A stretch of 64,000 bases of DNA from JAKAVN01 sp963796565 (GTDB taxonomy: Bacteria > Desulfobacterota > Binatia > Binatales > Binataceae), in assembly GCA_963796565.1 (NCBI GenBank), contig CAWCMA010000012.1, positions 124,001 to 188,000 of the forward strand, read 5' to 3'. The notes under the pieces are model-generated. The model saw only the letters and a program-made list of their open reading frames with translations. It had not been told where the DNA came from and made no database searches. This document shows positions 25,004 to 33,855 of the stretch, in pieces. The position numbers and the translations under genes were made by a program. How positions within the stretch are numbered: the stretch's first letter is position 1; every line of letters starts with the position of its first letter.

Positions 25004-26875
25004 ATGACAAAGACCCAAATCATCGAGCGCAACCGCGAGCCGTTTCGGCCGCTCGAAGTCGACACTGTAACCCTGGACATCATCGAAAGCGCACTGCGCA
25101 ACGCGCGATATGAGATGGACGCCGTGCTGTTCCGTACCGCGATGTCCCCTGGGATTCGCGAGCAGCACGACGAGTTCCCGATGATCGCCGAGCGCAAGGG
25201 CCGCATGGTGGTCGGTCAGTTCGGTTCATTCATCGGCGGATTCCTCGACGCCTACGAGGGCACGGTCGAGAAGGGCGACATCTTTCTCACTTCGGACCCA
25301 TACAAGTGCGACGGCGCGATTAGCCACTCGGCTGACTGGCTGGTGTTGCTACCCATTTACTATAGCGACGGTCGTCTGGTCGGATGGGCCGCGATGCTCG
25401 GGCACATGTCTGACGTCGGCGGCAAGGTGCCGGGAAGCCTGCCCACCGACGCGACCAGCATTTTCGAGGAAGGGATGCTCGCGCCGCCGATAAAAATCTA
25501 TCGCGGCGGAGCGCTCCAGGAGGATCTGCTCGCGCTGGTACTCAACCAGGTCCGCATGCCGCACTGGAATCGCAGCGATTTGAACGCGATCGTCGCCGCC
25601 TGCCGCACCGCCGAGCGCCGCGTGACCGAGATGTGCGACCGCTTCGGAGTCGATCTCTTGGTCTCCGCGATGGAAGCCTCGCTCGAACGAAATCGGCGCG
25701 CGATGGCCGAGCTGATCAAGCGCTCGATCCCGGAGCAGGAGATGGTCTTCGAGGACTACGTCTGCGACGACGGACGCGGGCACGGCCCCTACAAATTGCG
25801 CTGCTCGATGAAGCGCGTAGGCGAACGGGTGAAGCTCGACTGGAGCGGGACCGATCCGCAGTCCGAGGGCCCGATAAACTTCTACCTCAACGAAAACATG
25901 CTTCGGATGTTCTTCGGCATCTATATGATAATGATCTTCGACCCGCAGATTCTTTACAACGACGGTTTTTATGATCTGGTCGACGTGCACATTCCCGCCG
26001 GCTCGCTCTTGAAGCCGCGTTTTCCGGCGGCGCTTTCGTGTCGCACGCACGCGCTCGGCCGCATCTTCGATGTGCTTGGCGGCCTGTTGGGTCAGCGCCA
26101 GCCGGAGTTTTTGTGCGCCGCCGGGTTTTCCTCGTCCCCGCACCTGATGTACTCGGGTTTCGACTCGCGCGGCGAATGGTACCAGCTCTATCAAATCGGC
26201 TTCGGCGGAATACCCGGACGGCCGGTGGGCGATGGTCCCGATGGGCACTCGATGTGGCCCTCGTTCACCAACGTGCCCAACGAGTTCCTCGAAGCTTACT
26301 TTCCACTGCGCATCGAACGCTACGAAACCGTGGCCGACAGCGGCGGCCCCGGTCTTCATCGCGGCGGCAACGGAATCGAGATCGTTTACCGCTTTCTCGA
26401 ACCGGGCGAGATCTCGATCCACGACGACCGCTGGCTCACTTATCCATGGGGCGTGAACGGCGGCCTGCCCGGCGCGCGCAGCCGTAAATTCATCGTTCGC
26501 ACCGATGGCGCCACGGAAGTCCTCAGTTCGAAGTGCGACCACGTGAAAGTGAATGAGGGCGACCTGCTGCATTACATCACATGGGGCGGTGGGGGATGGG
26601 GCGATCCGCTCAAGCGCGACTCCGCGCTGGTGGCTGCAGAGGCCGGGCGCGGCTTGATGACCGTCGGCGGCGCGCGGCGCTATGGGGTCGTGCTGGCGCC
26701 GGACTCAACCGTGGACGAGGCGGCCACACGCGAGCTGCGCAAAATGATGGCGGCCGAGCGCGGCGCCGTGCGGGTATTTGATTTCGGGCCGCCGGTGGAG
26801 GAACTCAAGCGCAACTGCCAGCAGGAAACCGGACTCCCGGCACCCGCCTGGCCGCGCTTTACCCGTGCCGTCTAG
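25004..26875 (+). CDS. hyuB: hydantoinase B/oxoprolinase family protein
   Basis: The ATG at 25004 follows GGAGAA and gives 623 residues. Early landmarks include FRTAMSPGIREQHDEFPMI and GDIFLTSDPYKCDGAISHSADW, where hydantoinase B usually has the metal-binding D-P-y-xxxxHxxD region (here His and Asp in SHSADW). HMSDVGGKVPGS and, near the end, GGGGWGDPLKRD are also typical. It is the partner of the upstream A subunit. Together with the D-hydantoinase and carbamoyl amidohydrolase genes it makes a complete cyclic-ureide degradation set. Confidence 0.9.
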   Translation: MTKTQIIERNREPFRPLEVDTVTLDIIESALRNARYEMDAVLFRTAMSPGIREQHDEFPMIAERKGRMVVGQFGSFIGGFLDAYEGTVEKGDIFLTSDPYKCDGAISHSADWLVLLPIYYSDGRLVGWAAMLGHMSDVGGKVPGSLPTDATSIFEEGMLAPPIKIYRGGALQEDLLALVLNQVRMPHWNRSDLNAIVAACRTAERRVTEMCDRFGVDLLVSAMEASLERNRRAMAELIKRSIPEQEMVFEDYVCDDGRGHGPYKLRCSMKRVGERVKLDWSGTDPQSEGPINFYLNENMLRMFFGIYMIMIFDPQILYNDGFYDLVDVHIPAGSLLKPRFPAALSCRTHALGRIFDVLGGLLGQRQPEFLCAAGFSSSPHLMYSGFDSRGEWYQLYQIGFGGIPGRPVGDGPDGHSMWPSFTNVPNEFLEAYFPLRIERYETVADSGGPGLHRGGNGIEIVYRFLEPGEISIHDDRWLTYPWGVNGGLPGARSRKFIVRTDGATEVLSSKCDHVKVNEGDLLHYITWGGGGWGDPLKRDSALVAAEAGRGLMTVGGARRYGVVLAPDSTVDEAATRELRKMMAAERGAVRVFDFGPPVEELKRNCQQETGLPAPAWPRFTRAV

Positions 26876-27041
26876 GCGCCACGCTCAGCGAGCGGCCTCA
26901 AGCGCCGCGTCGATCATCGCGCGCGGAAGCTTTTGCTGTAGGTGGCGAGTGGAAATATTGCAGTCGTCCTTGCGCAGCAGTGTAGTCCCTTTACGGCGCC
27001 GGGTGATATACGAAGGAAGCGCTTGTTTGTTTAGGTAACCG

Positions 27042-30000
27042 ATGCGCTGTTCAAAATGCGAGACGAATAATCCGTTAGGCAACAATTTCTGCACGCAATG
27101 CGGAAATGCGCTTGCTAGACTCTGTGCCAGATGTGGTGCTGAGAATCCGGCGGCATCAAACTTTTGCGGCAAGTGCGGCGCCGCGCTTGAATCTTCTGCG
27201 GCGCCCTCGGCAAAGAACTCAGACGATCGTTCGATTCGAGTGGCGGATACCTCCGCCCCTGAAAATATCGAGGGCGAGCGGAAAACGGTCACCGCGCTGT
27301 TCGCCGATATCAAGGGTTCGACCGAGCTGATGGAGGACCTTGATCCCGAAGACGCTCGTCGCGTGATCGATCCAGCGTTGAAGCTGATGATTGATGCCGC
27401 GCATCGCTACGAGGGATACGTCGTGCAATCCACCGGCGACGGCATCTTCGCGCTGTTCGGCGCTCCCGTGGCCCACGAAGACCATCCGCAGCGCGCGCTG
27501 CTGGCGGCGCTCCGGATGCAACAGGAAATCAAAACGCTGGCCGGGAATCTGCGCGCCGAGGGTCGTGCGCCGATCCAGATTCGGATCGGACTCAACACTG
27601 GCGAAGTGGTGGTGCGCCCGATTCAGACCGCCGAGCAGCATGTCGAGTACACACCTATCGGTCACACGGCGAACCTGGCCTCGCGGATGCAAACGCTGGC
27701 AGAGCCCGGCTCGGTGGTGGCGAGCGAGGCGACGTTTCGGCTGTGTGACGGCTACTTTCTTTTCAGAGCGCTTGGGCCGTCACGCATCAAGGGAGTCAAC
27801 GAGCCGGTAAACGTCTACCAAGTGATCGGGCTTGGATCGCTGCGCACGCGGCTGCAGCGCTCGGCCGGCCGGGGGCTCTCGAAATTCGTCGGCCGCGAGC
27901 GCGAGATGGCCGCGATGCGCCACGCGCTGGAACTGGTGAAGAAGGGCCTGGGACAAGTCGTTGCAGCGATGGGTGAGGCGGGGCTGGGCAAGTCGCGACT
28001 GCTCTATGAGTTCAAGATGACCTCGCAGAGCGGATGCCAGACTCTGGAAACCTTCTCGGTCTCGCACGGCAAGGCTTCGGCCTACCTGCCGGTCATCGAG
28101 CTGCTGAACAACTACTTCGAAATCGAGGCCGACGACGACGCTCGCAAACGGCGCGAGAAGATGGCCGGCAAGGTGGTGATGCTCGACCACGCGCTGGAGG
28201 ACTCGCTGCCGTACCTGTTCGCGTTGCTGGGCGTGGAGGAAACGGCCGGCGCGCTGGCGCAGATGGATGGACAAGTGCGCCAGCGGCGGACACTGGAGGC
28301 GATTAAGCGGATTTTGCTGCGCGAGAGCCTCAACCAGCCACTGATCGTCGTGTTCGAGGACCTGCACTGGGTCGACAACGAGACCCAGGCGCTGCTCGAC
28401 CTGTTGGTGGACACGATTGGCAATGCGCGCGTGCTCTTGCTGGTGAATTATCGGCCCCAGTACCGGCACAACTGGAGCAACAAGAGCCATTACGCGCAGC
28501 TTCGATTGGATCCTCTGGGACGCGAGAGCGCCGAGGAAATGATTACGGCGTTGCTCGGCGACGACGCCGCGCTGCAACCGCTGCGCCGGCTGATCATCGA
28601 CAAAACGGAAGGCAACCCTTTCTACATGGAAGAGACGGTGCAGGTGCTGTTCGACGGGGGAGCGCTGGTGCGCAATGGGACCATCAAGCTGACCAAGCCG
28701 CTTGACGAACTGAAGATCCCTCCGACCGTGCAGGCGATTCTGGCTTCTCGTATCGACCGCCTGCCCGCTGACGAGAAAGACCTGCTGCAGACGCTGGCGG
28801 TGATGGGCAAAGAGTTTCCGCTGGGGTTGATCAGGAAAGTCACGGGCAAGCCGGATGACGAACTGGAGCGGATGCTCGGCACTTTGCAGCTCGGCGAGTT
28901 CATCTACGAGCAGCCCGCGCTGCCTGACGTGGAGTACACCTTCAAGCACGCGCTCACGCTGGAGGTGGCGTACGGCTCGGTGCTGAACGAGCGCCGCAAG
29001 CCACTCCATGAGCGAACGGCACAGGCGCTCGAGTCGCTGTTCGCCGGCACGCTCGACGATCACCTGCCGGAGCTCGCCCGCCACTACAGTCGCAGTGGAA
29101 ATACCAACAAGGCGATACATTATCTACGGATGGCAGGCGAGCAGGCGGCCGGGCGGTGCGCTCATGAAGAGGCGATCGGCCTGTTTAATTCCGCGCTCGA
29201 AATGCTCGCGCGTATGCCCGAAAGTCGGGAGCGGATGCGGCCGGAAGTCGAGCTACGTCTTGCCCTCGTCGGATCATTGGTTGCGAACAAGGGCTATGCG
29301 GCGCCCGAAGTCGCCGAGTCTGCGCAGCGCGCGCTCGAGCTCAGCGGCGAACTGGGCGAACCCGAATTACATTTCTCGGCACTGATGTTTGCCTGGGCCT
29401 TCCATCAGGTACGCCGCGATCTCGGACGCGCAGCCGAGGCCAGCAAGGAGCTGGTCGAACTTGCCGAGCGCGCGCGCGAGCCGACGATGATAGTGCACGC
29501 GAATTTTGCCAGCGGCGCAGTGGCGCTCTTTTGCGGCAGACTCCAGGCTGCCCGTGCAAGACTGGAACAGGCGGTGGCCATCCATGATCCTGCGCCATTG
29601 GCCGGGATGCCGCAGGATCCTCGGGTCGCTGCGCTTTCTTTCCTCGCGTTGACGTTGTGGCTTCTTGGCTATCCGACTGCCGCCGCCCGGATGACCGTGG
29701 AGGCGGTCGGGCGGGCGCGAGGCCTCGGCCATCCGATGAGTCTGGCTTTTGCGCTCAGCTACGGAGCGATGCTGCAGCTTTGCCACCGCGACCCCGAAGC
29801 CGCGCACGAACTGGCGGACGAGGCCCGAAGAACGGCGATGGAGCACGGCTTTCGTTATTGGAGTGCACTCGGATCGACCTATCGTGGCATCGCTCAGACC
29901 GCTCTCGGACGAGCAGAGGAGGGTATTCCGGAAACTCTCGCGGGCATCGACTCCTACCGCGCGACGGGATCCGCATTGGGCGGCGCGGCCGTCATGGTGG

Positions 30001-30386
30001 GCCTGGCGTCATCCTATCTCAAAGCAGGTTTGGCGGATGACGCGCTGAGAGTCTCGGGCCTGGCGCTCGGCGTGATCGAGCAAACCGGGGCACGTATGAG
30101 CGAGGCCGAACTGTATCGGCTCAAGGGGGAGGCGCTGATGGGCGGCGGGGCGCCATTCGAAGCGCAGGCGCAAGCCTGCTTCGAGAAAGCGATCATGGTG
30201 GCTCGCGAGCAGGGAGCCAGGTCGTGGGAATTGCGGGCGACCACGAGCCTCGCGCGACTCCTCAAGCGGGGCAGCCGCCACGAGTCGCACACGATGCTCG
30301 CGGACATCTACGGGTGGTTCACTGAAGGTTTCGACACCGCCGATCTGACAGACGCCAAGGCACTGCTCGACGAACTCGACGCATAG
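27042..30386 (+). CDS. zinc ribbon / class III cyclase / AAA ATPase / TPR regulatory protein
   Basis: The 1114-residue protein has four parts. Residues 1-50 are two zinc ribbons (Cys3, 6, 17, 20 and Cys28, 31, 42, 45). Residues about 82-265 are a class III adenylate/guanylate cyclase domain with LFADIKGSTELM, GDGIFALFGAP and GLNTGEVV. Residues about 285-660 are an AAA-type ATPase with Walker A GEAGLGKSR near 310 and a FEDLHWVD Walker B. Residues about 670-1100 are TPR-like helical repeats. This plan is that of large cytosolic signalling ATPases. The cyclase catalytic aspartates look present. It is flanked by the ureide genes and the envelope island and may regulate neither. Confidence 0.9.
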   Translation: MRCSKCETNNPLGNNFCTQCGNALARLCARCGAENPAASNFCGKCGAALESSAAPSAKNSDDRSIRVADTSAPENIEGERKTVTALFADIKGSTELMEDLDPEDARRVIDPALKLMIDAAHRYEGYVVQSTGDGIFALFGAPVAHEDHPQRALLAALRMQQEIKTLAGNLRAEGRAPIQIRIGLNTGEVVVRPIQTAEQHVEYTPIGHTANLASRMQTLAEPGSVVASEATFRLCDGYFLFRALGPSRIKGVNEPVNVYQVIGLGSLRTRLQRSAGRGLSKFVGREREMAAMRHALELVKKGLGQVVAAMGEAGLGKSRLLYEFKMTSQSGCQTLETFSVSHGKASAYLPVIELLNNYFEIEADDDARKRREKMAGKVVMLDHALEDSLPYLFALLGVEETAGALAQMDGQVRQRRTLEAIKRILLRESLNQPLIVVFEDLHWVDNETQALLDLLVDTIGNARVLLLVNYRPQYRHNWSNKSHYAQLRLDPLGRESAEEMITALLGDDAALQPLRRLIIDKTEGNPFYMEETVQVLFDGGALVRNGTIKLTKPLDELKIPPTVQAILASRIDRLPADEKDLLQTLAVMGKEFPLGLIRKVTGKPDDELERMLGTLQLGEFIYEQPALPDVEYTFKHALTLEVAYGSVLNERRKPLHERTAQALESLFAGTLDDHLPELARHYSRSGNTNKAIHYLRMAGEQAAGRCAHEEAIGLFNSALEMLARMPESRERMRPEVELRLALVGSLVANKGYAAPEVAESAQRALELSGELGEPELHFSALMFAWAFHQVRRDLGRAAEASKELVELAERAREPTMIVHANFASGAVALFCGRLQAARARLEQAVAIHDPAPLAGMPQDPRVAALSFLALTLWLLGYPTAAARMTVEAVGRARGLGHPMSLAFALSYGAMLQLCHRDPEAAHELADEARRTAMEHGFRYWSALGSTYRGIAQTALGRAEEGIPETLAGIDSYRATGSALGGAAVMVGLASSYLKAGLADDALRVSGLALGVIEQTGARMSEAELYRLKGEALMGGGAPFEAQAQACFEKAIMVAREQGARSWELRATTSLARLLKRGSRHESHTMLADIYGWFTEGFDTADLTDAKALLDELDA

Positions 30387-30432
30387 CCGACTCGGTCCGC
30401 CTCGTGACGGGTGCGCCTTTTTCCGCCACCTG

Positions 30433-30951
30433 CTAGTGGCGAGGAGGCCTGCTTCCCTCGTAGTGGAGGCTCATACCCGCGATGCCGGCAGCCACGTTCA
30501 AACCGTTTTGACCCTCGACCGACACCGGCTGCAGCGCGATGGACTTGTGAAAGCCGCCGAGCAGAACATTCGCGCCACCGCCTACTCCCAGAGCCAGACT
30601 CGCCTGTGCGCCGCCATAGTCTCCCGCCAGCGCTCCACGCCCCAGATTCCTAGTCGGCGCGGCGACAGCCCACAAAATCACCGCGGACTGCAGATACCCG
30701 ATGTCGGCGCCGAACTTGGAAATGGTACCGCTATAGTATTCGGTTCGATGGCTATTCGACGTGTACGTGCATCGGATACTATGCGACGAGCCTATGACAA
30801 AACCCCATCCGGCGGCCTCATGACAGGTGAGGTAACCTGTTTTAACCGTCATCTTATCAGCCGCGTGCACGGGTACTACTGACAAAGCAAAAAGTAAGAA
30901 CCCCGCCATCGCGAACAGAATCCGATTTTTGATCTTCACGGGCAACTCCAT
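30433..30951 (-). CDS. DUF992 family secreted protein
   Basis: The 172-residue protein has a signal peptide (to about residue 31, AHAAD), then the DUF992 plan. That plan has GYLTCHEAAGWGFVIGSS near residue 38, YSGTISKFGADIGYL and a Gly-rich end with LALGVGGGANVLLGG. GGTGG precedes the start by a few bases. DUF992 proteins are small periplasmic or outer-membrane-associated proteins of unknown role. It converges with the large regulator and begins the envelope island. Confidence 0.9.
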   Translation of the reverse strand: MELPVKIKNRILFAMAGFLLFALSVVPVHAADKMTVKTGYLTCHEAAGWGFVIGSSHSIRCTYTSNSHRTEYYSGTISKFGADIGYLQSAVILWAVAAPTRNLGRGALAGDYGGAQASLALGVGGGANVLLGGFHKSIALQPVSVEGQNGLNVAAGIAGMSLHYEGSRPPRH

Positions 30952-30999
30952 GGCAATCCACCAGTACCGTTTTGATCAATCTCTTTTGTGCTTTTCGTA

Positions 31000-31362
31000 C
31001 TAGGGACTGGTCGTAGTCGTCGTGGTCGTCGCAGACGACGGCTCTCCATTGTTCCAGGTGGTAGTAGTCTGATGCTGTACCTGACCATCGACAGATGTCG
31101 TCGTCCTCTTCTGCTCCACAGCCCCATTACCCCAAGTCGTCGAGGTGGTAGTTTGACTCGCCTCCGACGTTGGCCCTACTACGACAGCAGGTGGAACTTG
31201 TACAACGGGAGGCGGTACCTGCACAACAGGAGGGGGTACTTGCACGACAGGCGCAGGCACGGTGTCCACCTCTTTGGTGCTGGAATAGCAGCCGGTAAGG
31301 ATTGATCCGCTCGCGAGCGCTGCGGCAATTATCAATGATGCGAAACTTTTGTAAAAGCGCAT
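31000..31362 (-). CDS. Pro/Val- and Thr-rich small lipoprotein (A)
   Basis: The 120-residue protein has a lipoprotein signal peptide with lipobox ILTGC (Cys25). A region with the heptad-like repeat PPPVVQV (three copies, about residues 39-60) follows, then a Thr-rich tail with TTTTW twice and TTTTTTTS at the end. GGAGG precedes the ATG. It resembles two further Thr-tailed lipoproteins at 33450 and 33856. Outer-membrane anchoring is inferred because the residue after Cys is Tyr, not Asp. Confidence 0.8.
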   Translation of the reverse strand: MRFYKSFASLIIAAALASGSILTGCYSSTKEVDTVPAPVVQVPPPVVQVPPPVVQVPPAVVVGPTSEASQTTTSTTWGNGAVEQKRTTTSVDGQVQHQTTTTWNNGEPSSATTTTTTTSP

Positions 31363-31439
31363 GGCTTAGCCTCCGATGGCTAACGGCAGCGGTCCTGTCG
31401 CGCCCTGATTCGATGAATCCTTCAGCCTGTTCGCCCACC

Positions 31440-31829
31440 CTATTCACCCGGACGCGGCGGAATCGCGGCAAAATTCCCAGGGTCGTCCGCCATAGCTATT
31501 TTGATGTCAGGATGTTGCTGGAAGAATGCATTGAGATCAGGATGCTTTCTCAGGTAGCGCGCATCATTAATCAGGGACGGGTTGTACGCCAATGCGCGTT
31601 CAATGCCGGCATGCGTATCGGCAAATTCTTGCCACGTCTGGAGGCGAGCCGTGTCAATGTCACGGTTGTCGGCTGGCGCAAACACGATAGTGGTATTGCC
31701 GCTTTGGACTGCGCTGACCGGCTCAGCGCTTTCCGATTGAACGACGACCGGCTGGCTGTCCTGTGCTGTCACAGGTACGGTGAAAGCCAAGCCGAGGCCA
31801 GTTGCAAATAAAACTGTTGTCCAACGCAT
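31440..31829 (-). CDS. secreted hypothetical protein
   Basis: The ATG at 31829 follows GGAAAGGAG and begins MRWTTVLFATGLGLAFTVPV, a signal peptide cut near residue 22 (VTAQD). The mature part is acidic and helical, with LARLQTWQEFADTHAGIERAL-type stretches and a FFQQHPDIKIAM segment. The repeated pattern of HP-D residues (KHPDLNAFF, QHPDIKIAM) recalls small periplasmic proteins of unknown role. The longer frame to 31979 has no support. Confidence 0.7.
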   Translation of the reverse strand: MRWTTVLFATGLGLAFTVPVTAQDSQPVVVQSESAEPVSAVQSGNTTIVFAPADNRDIDTARLQTWQEFADTHAGIERALAYNPSLINDARYLRKHPDLNAFFQQHPDIKIAMADDPGNFAAIPPRPGE

Positions 31830-32445
31830 AAATTTTCTCCTTTCCAAACTCATTGAATAACCGAAAACTTGCCGTTCTGCGGCTTTCCTACCTTTTTTTC
31901 CAGGAGAATCTTCCGGAAGAAGTGGAATGCCCAAGTGATATTCCCACTTGCACGAGCGAGCCATATGACGAGCAAGCAATATGCCAACGGTTGAAGAATC
32001 GTCACGGGGAATCGCAGACTAACGCGATTAGGGCGCCTTCGCCGCAAAAATCTCGCGTCATTGCACTCAAAGGTCGGGGGTGCGCATGCGTAGATTCGTC
32101 CGCTGAAGAGATGTGTTTACCATTGTAAGATTTACTGAATACGAACCGGCGAGGCCGGTCGATGCAGCTTGCTCCGCGATTCGCGAAATCAGCCATCAGC
32201 GCGGGCTTTCGAGCAGGCCTTCGCAAATCAAAGATGTGCTTTCCAATCCACCCTATTGGTTATTCACATAACCGACGCGAACTGGTCTTAAAACGGCGCT
32301 CCATGTACTATGGAGCAGTCGGGATCGATACAGGAATCGAGACCCGCTTTGATCCAGCCCTACGATGGCCTTTTTGCTCGCCTTCGACCACGTTCCGCTA
32401 GATTAATCTGCAATGTGCGGAAAAGAAGGCTCGAGCAGGAGCCAT
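31830..32445. other. long intergenic region with a palindromic operator candidate
   Basis: This region of about 615 bases lies between the secreted-protein gene (minus) and the tiny peptide gene at 32446 (plus). The clearest element is the palindrome at 32258-32273. Several short frames cross it without usable start signals. Confidence 0.4.
32258..32273. promoter_or_regulatory. palindrome GGTTAT-N4-ATAACC, Crp/Fnr-type operator candidate (copy 1)
   Basis: GGTTATTCACATAACC has 6-base perfect arms around 4 bases, the geometry of Crp/Fnr sites. A second copy with one spacer change lies at 38539-38554, just upstream of a Crp/Fnr gene. This copy lies about 170 bases before the tiny peptide gene at 32446. 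Confidence 0.45.
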
Positions 32446-32517
32446 ATGTATCTTCCCATTTCGATTGGCAGCATTGTAGCGATCATTCTTGTTCTCTGGT
32501 TGCTCGGTGCGGTCTGA
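32446..32517 (+). CDS. 23-residue single-helix membrane peptide
   Basis: An ATG follows AGGAGCC by a few bases and opens a 23-codon frame that begins MYLPISIGSIVAIILVLWLL and ends GAV. It is a single hydrophobic helix with an LVLWLLG core that occurs in several families of tiny bacterial membrane peptides. It lies just before the larger membrane peptide gene at 32611. The short length keeps confidence moderate. Confidence 0.5.
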   Translation: MYLPISIGSIVAIILVLWLLGAV

Positions 32518-32610
32518 AGATCCGTCGAGGTTCAAGTTTCTGGCTGTAGGCTAGAGAAACGCCAGCGTCGTAATCAAATGACGTTCGAAATAGCTAGGAG
32601 GTAAAGAGTT

Positions 32611-32784
32611 ATGCTACTTCTCATTATTGTGATTATTTTGCTGTTTGGCGGTGGCGGATTTTACGGCTACCGTAGCGGTTACTACGGGAACAGGGGAATG
32701 AGCGTTGTAGGTCTCCTGCTGGTCGTGCTCGTAGTGTGGCTCGTGCTCGGAGGCGGTTTCGGCCATGCCATGTACATACGGTGA
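32611..32784 (+). CDS. 57-residue Gly-rich two-helix membrane protein, related to DUF3309-like copies
   Basis: An ATG follows AGGAGG by 8 bases. The protein begins MLLLIIVIILLFGGGGFYGY, then has a polar turn with RSGYYGNRG, then a second helix (MSVVGLLLVVLVVWLVLGGG) and a short tail. The first 20 residues match the DUF3309-like proteins at 2529 and 35130 in plan (aliphatic helix, then FGGGG, then Tyr-rich turn). A strong terminator follows at 32929, so it is likely the last gene of its unit. Confidence 0.75.
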   Translation: MLLLIIVIILLFGGGGFYGYRSGYYGNRGMSVVGLLLVVLVVWLVLGGGFGHAMYIR

Positions 32785-32928
32785 CCGTCGAAGGTATGTG
32801 CGACGATGCGTAAAATGCCTATTCCCGCTCATCACCAAGGGATTTGAGTGCGAGTCTGGTTGGCTGCCAATACACGGGACGGCCTGATGGCCTTGTGCGG
32901 ATAGCTGAACATCTGGGCGTATCGCTCA

Positions 32929-32968
32929 GGCGCGCCATCGAGAAAAAGTCTCGATGGCGCGCCAGTTT
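32929..32968 (+). terminator. intrinsic terminator with a perfect 15-bp stem
   Basis: GGCGCGCCATCGAGA (32929-32943) pairs perfectly with TCTCGATGGCGCGCC (32949-32963) around AAAAG. AGTTTT follows. It would end plus-strand transcription from the tiny peptide genes before the convergent BON gene. Confidence 0.75.
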
Positions 32969-32992
32969 TCGCCCGGGTTGCCCCGCCTCTTT

Positions 32993-33403
32993 TTAGTGCC
33001 AGGTCAGCTGATTTTTTACCGCCACAACACCCTGTGCGCTGGCCGCTATATTACCGGCGCGCTTAGCGTCCTCAGCCGACTTCATTACTCCGGTCAATAG
33101 GATTTTGCCGTGATCGCAGTCGACAATAATCGGTGAATCGTCGGTGACTCCATCGTTAGCCAGGGCGCTTTTGACCTCGGTTATCAGAAGGGCATCGTTA
33201 GCCCGATCGGCCGCCGACTGGTAATGGTGATGCGCCTCGAGGCTCACACTTTCGTTGTCTTTCGTGACGGAACTCGATTCCGCTGCTTTGGCCTCAGCGG
33301 CTTGAACTCGGGCGGTCAGCGATTGGGTTCCTACCAATATGCAGGCTACGGCGCCTATCAAAACGAATCTGCCAGATTGTGGAACGGGTCCTAGGTTAAA
33401 CAT
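32993..33403 (-). CDS. BON-domain periplasmic protein
   Basis: The 136-residue protein has an N-terminal hydrophobic signal or anchor (about residues 12-35). One BON domain follows at about residues 72-136, with ALLITEVKSALANDGV, PIIVDCDHGKILLTG and AKRAGNIAASAQGVVAVKNQL. BON domains bind phospholipid or envelope surfaces and occur in osmotic-shock proteins such as OsmY. AGAAGAAG precedes the start. An envelope-protection role is inferred. Confidence 0.9.
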   Translation of the reverse strand: MFNLGPVPQSGRFVLIGAVACILVGTQSLTARVQAAEAKAAESSSVTKDNESVSLEAHHHYQSAADRANDALLITEVKSALANDGVTDDSPIIVDCDHGKILLTGVMKSAEDAKRAGNIAASAQGVVAVKNQLTWH

Positions 33404-33449
33404 CGTATACTTCTTCTATATAGCGCGCGGCAAAGATCGCGGCGCTCGC

Positions 33450-33746
33450 CTAGTTACTAGGAGTCACTGTCGTGGACTCGCTATGATGGCTGCTGGTGCT
33501 GTTTTCGGTTCCTGTGCCCGGATCGGACGTCGTCGAATAGCTGGTCCGATCGCTAGCAGTACTGGAGGTGGTGGTTGGGGGCGTGGGTGGAGCCTGCGGC
33601 GGAGCTTGCATAACAACTTGAGGCTGTGGCGCCGGGACATAGGTGGTGGTCGTTTCCTTGCTGGTTTTAGTGGTCCCACAAGCGCTAATGACGATAACGA
33701 GTGCAAGACTCATCGCGCCGATTGCTATGCTTTGAGCGTATTTCAT
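33450..33746 (-). CDS. Thr/Ser/Pro-rich small lipoprotein (B)
   Basis: I choose the ATG at 33746, 9 bases inside a GTG-started frame, because GGGAG lies about 11 bases before it and too close to the GTG. The product has a lipoprotein signal with lipobox VISAC, followed by GTTKTSKETTTTYVPAP and a Pro/Gln and Ser/Thr-rich tail. The TTTTYVPAP segment is similar to the PAPVVQV start of lipoprotein A. It is one of three Thr-tailed lipoproteins within 3 kb. Confidence 0.7.
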   Translation of the reverse strand: MKYAQSIAIGAMSLALVIVISACGTTKTSKETTTTYVPAPQPQVVMQAPPQAPPTPPTTTSSTASDRTSYSTTSDPGTGTENSTSSHHSESTTVTPSN

Positions 33747-33855
33747 TTCTTTCACATCTCCCTGCGAGTTAGCCGCCCACCTTGCCGGTCGGATGAGGGC
33801 TATATTCTTATAGTTGGCGATATATTGTCAGGCCACTGCCACTCAATCCGAGCGC

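Noticed and set aside
25349..26572. Long minus-strand frame opposite hydantoinase B
   Set aside because: It has no family features and follows the codon pattern of the true gene on the other strand.
27780..29120. Long minus-strand frame opposite the cyclase-ATPase gene
   Set aside because: Composition rich in Gln, His and Arg, no start signal and full overlap with a clear gene mark it as a shadow.
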